Below are positions 61,979-64,000 of a stretch of 64,000 nucleotides of DNA, piece by piece; position 1 is the first letter of the stretch, and every line of letters starts with the position of its first letter. The translations under genes were made by a program, and so were the position numbers. Location: positions 375,849-439,848 of the forward strand of contig JBFLZR010000001.1 in assembly GCA_040756055.1 (NCBI GenBank). Reading direction: 5' to 3'. Under the pieces are notes generated by a model. That model made no database searches. It saw nothing but the letters and a program-made list of their open reading frames with translations, and was not told where the DNA came from. The stretch is from Candidatus Zixiibacteriota bacterium (GTDB lineage: Bacteria; Zixibacteria; MSB-5A5; GN15; FEB-12).

Positions 61979-62612
61979 GTATTTATGCTATGAAATGTTT
62001 ATCTTGCTATGTTACTGTGTTGTCAGTAGACCATCCTCAATTGCTGCACATACCAATTTCGCCTTTTAACAAACATCAGGTGTGCAGACTACCCACAATG
62101 CTGCACTAACGGCGAAATCTCCCTCAAAATAAGCTGTCAAGTTACTACACCTGAGGTGCATTGTCAAGTCATTAGGTGCCTTTTTTTGGCGCGGAGATTC
62201 TTTTAACTTTTTGGCAGTGTTAGCCTTACTCATAACTATTAATGGACGTTTGACGGGTCAATTCGTTGAGAGCAAGGGTAGGGGTGGGGTTAAAAAAATA
62301 TAAGAAAAGTAAAATTGATTGGCAGATTTGAGTTTATAGCTCCGCCATGATAATTTCGCCCCCGCCAGGCCCATCCAAAAAGACAAGTATCGGTTCGCAC
62401 TTGACGGAAAATAATTCCTTTCGTGGCGGAATGAGTTTCTTTTTTGACGTTGTCTGAGGTGTTGTCGCGCGCCTCATTTGCCGCCTTATCCTGTTGTTAA
62501 TCAAGAGCCTTAGAATGAGAGTCGCTGTTTGGCATTGTCGTTGCAATTGCCGGGTGTGATGTCTCAGGAGAGAGACTGACAGGTAAGTCTTTACCATAGG
62601 AAGGTAGAAACG
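61979..62612. other. Divergent 634-bp regulatory stretch
   Basis: Between the porin and the exporter no gene is supported. Features seen: the palindrome CACCT-G-AGGTG at 62148-62158, a second AGGTG site near 62088, and the sigma-54 match at 62529-62545. Confidence 0.6.
62529..62545 (+). promoter_or_regulatory. Sigma-54 promoter match upstream of the exporter
   Basis: TTGGCATTGTCGTTGCA carries the -24 GG and -12 GC at the required 10-nt spacing and matches the TGGCAC-N5-TTGCA consensus except at one C to T. Transcription would start about 56 nt before the ATG at 62613. Confidence 0.65.
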
Positions 62613-64000
62613 ATGAAAAGGCTTTTATTTTTTATCACACTGGTGATTGTTTTGATATCCCTGAACTGGTTCAATGAGCTGGTCGCGCAGGATATTGAAA
62701 ATCTCACCCCCCAGCAGAAGGAAGCGTTGCTAAAACGCTATGGTTCTCAGGTGCGTGCGAACGGTGACACGCCTCAGTACTATGAGACGCCTTCTATCTA
62801 CGAAGCGCACGAATCCGGACAGAACGCAGATGCTGTTATCGATTCCGGAGTGGACCGTTCAAGTGTCCTGGCTGGCGGGGTCGGGGGCGAAAGGTCGGGG
62901 GAGCTTCCGGAATTTGAAGATCTGGTACCATTTGGAATGGAGTTATTCGAAGGGGGCGGCGAGAACGGGGTACCAATCGATGTTCCGTCGGCGTCCGATT
63001 ATATTATCGGTCCCGGCGACAATCTGATCATTTATCTGTGGGGAAGGGTTGAGAAGGAATACAATCTAACGCTTGACCGTGAAGGCAAACTCTTCATTCC
63101 GCAGGTTGGTGAGCTGATCGGGTGGGGGCTGACTCTGGAGCAGTTTACCGAAAGAGCCAGGAAACAATTTTCGAGAGTATATTCCGATTTTGATTTGACG
63201 GTGTCACTTGGCAAGATTCGTTCGATCAGGGTGTTCGTGGCCGGCGAGGTGAAAAGGCCGGGCGCTTATACGGTGTCGTCGCTGACTTCGCTCTTCAACG
63301 CCTTGTATCTGGCCGACGGTCCCAACGCGAGGGGCAGTATGCGGCAGATTCGTTTGATGCGGGACGGCAAGCCGGTGGCCGAGGTGGATCTTTATGCCCT
63401 GTTGCTTCGCGGGGACAATTCCGGCGATGTCAGACTTCAGACAGGTGATGTTATCTTCGTGCCGGTGGCGGGGCCACGGGTAGCTGTCCGCGGTCAGGTG
63501 AAACGTTCGGCGACCTATGAGCTCAAGGGTCAGGAACGTGCCGCGGATCTTCTGGAGCTCGCCGGAGGCGCTACGGCCGAGGCGCATCTCGAGAGGGTGA
63601 TGCTCGAACGAATATCCGATGATGATCAGTGGGAAGTGGTTGACATAAATCTCAAGTCGGACGCGGAGCAACCGCAGGAGAACATCTTGCTGGTGGACGG
63701 TGATCGGATGACGGTATATTCGATTTTCGAGGCCAAGAAAAATATCGTGGCGGTGTACGGACAGGTGAAGCATACCGGTTATTATGAGCGTACCGACTCG
63801 ACCTGTGTTTCTGATTTGATAGAGCGGGCGCAGTTGAGGCCCTATGACGTTTATTTAGATCGGGCCGATCTTTTCAGGCGTTATCCGGATCGTCGCATGG
63901 AAGTTATTCCTGTCGATCTCGGCGGCATTATCGCCGGCGACGGTGCATCGGACATGCTGCTTCGTGATCGCGATTCGCTTTATGTGTATTCGATCGACGA
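62613..64000 (+). CDS. Wza-like polysaccharide export protein with SLBB repeats (partial)
   Basis: The reading frame is open from ATG 62613 (AGGAAGG upstream) to the window end, about 462 residues with no stop. The signal segment is LLFFITLVIVLISLNWF. The polysaccharide export domain follows (SDYIIGPGDNLIIYLWGRV, LTLDREGKLFIPQVGELIG). SLBB domains come next (VAGEVKRPGAYTVSSLTSL, VRGQVKRSATYELKGQERAA, VYGQVKHTGYYERTDS). Such proteins form the outer-membrane channel for capsule or exopolysaccharide. It probably opens a locus that continues to the right. Confidence 0.92.
   Translation, partial: MKRLLFFITLVIVLISLNWFNELVAQDIENLTPQQKEALLKRYGSQVRANGDTPQYYETPSIYEAHESGQNADAVIDSGVDRSSVLAGGVGGERSGELPEFEDLVPFGMELFEGGGENGVPIDVPSASDYIIGPGDNLIIYLWGRVEKEYNLTLDREGKLFIPQVGELIGWGLTLEQFTERARKQFSRVYSDFDLTVSLGKIRSIRVFVAGEVKRPGAYTVSSLTSLFNALYLADGPNARGSMRQIRLMRDGKPVAEVDLYALLLRGDNSGDVRLQTGDVIFVPVAGPRVAVRGQVKRSATYELKGQERAADLLELAGGATAEAHLERVMLERISDDDQWEVVDINLKSDAEQPQENILLVDGDRMTVYSIFEAKKNIVAVYGQVKHTGYYERTDSTCVSDLIERAQLRPYDVYLDRADLFRRYPDRRMEVIPVDLGGIIAGDGASDMLLRDRDSLYVYSID

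Noticed and set aside
1-64000. tRNA or rRNA genes
   Set aside because: I looked in the intergenic regions for T-loop strings (GGTTCGAATC type) and rRNA cores. The only T-loop-like match seen, near 44115, is inside the permease gene without a cloverleaf.

Overview
The window looks like the chromosome of a free-living, Gram-negative (diderm) bacterium of the FCB type. My best guess is candidate division Zixibacteria or a close relative. This is inferred from the gene mix and not from a marker phylogeny: TonB-dependent receptors, a HmuY-type lipoprotein, PorT-like barrels, a FadL-like porin, lipoproteins and LolA-like and MacB-like parts sit beside Rex, BshB1, a DivIVA-domain protein, a KMSKH-type IleRS and an adenosine-specific kinase. 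I saw no rRNA, tRNA, CRISPR array, prophage or classical insertion sequence.

Layout. 1-1.3 kb: the end of an unknown gene, then a field of palindromic intergenic repeats. 1.4-6.8 kb: P-loop ATPase, a secreted M1-peptidase-like protein that has lost its zinc site, CheY-like receiver, HflX, IscU/NifU-like scaffold, small zinc ribbon. 6.8-14.9 kb: minus-strand envelope genes (two barrel paralogues, adenosine-specific kinase, LolA-like protein, membrane-anchored HEAT-cyclophilin fusion), then a double-HmuY lipoprotein and its TonB receptor. 15-23 kb: aberrant ketol-acid reductoisomerase homologue, nadC, birA, ECF S component with a methyltransferase, uvrA, mutM. 23-33 kb: dnaA-dnaN-recF with a UgpC-like ATPase, DnaA boxes upstream of dnaA (probable oriC), and ileS-dksA/traR-lspA. 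33-45.6 kb: pepF, Eis-like acetyltransferase, lipoprotein, purine nucleoside phosphorylase, DivIVA protein next to yggS, an unknown protein, a RAYT transposase, a ferritin-like protein and a MacB-type exporter. 45.8-52.8 kb: alr, rex with a promoter and Rex operator, a secreted coiled-coil protein, arsM, and two large repeat fields around arsM. 52.9-57.9 kb: TPP riboswitch, TonB receptor, SSS symporter, greA. 58-62 kb: small zinc ribbon, bshB1, esterase-like lipoprotein, FadL-like porin. 62.6 kb to the end: a Wza-like SLBB export protein that runs off the window, with a sigma-54 promoter match upstream.

The most striking theme is the repeat system. A complete RAYT gene (HUH family) lies inside a composite intergenic element. 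Modules of that element recur in both orientations at 0.3-1.3 kb, 42 kb, 48.8-49.2 kb and 50.3-51.0 kb. One palindrome of the family has entered the start of the riboswitch-controlled TonB receptor and expanded into a 99-bp (33-codon) in-frame tandem array, which separates the start codon from the signal-peptide core.

A second theme is family members that keep the fold but lack catalytic residues: the M1-like protein, the reductoisomerase homologue and the esterase-like lipoprotein. Functional calls rest on motifs I could read. No database search was run.
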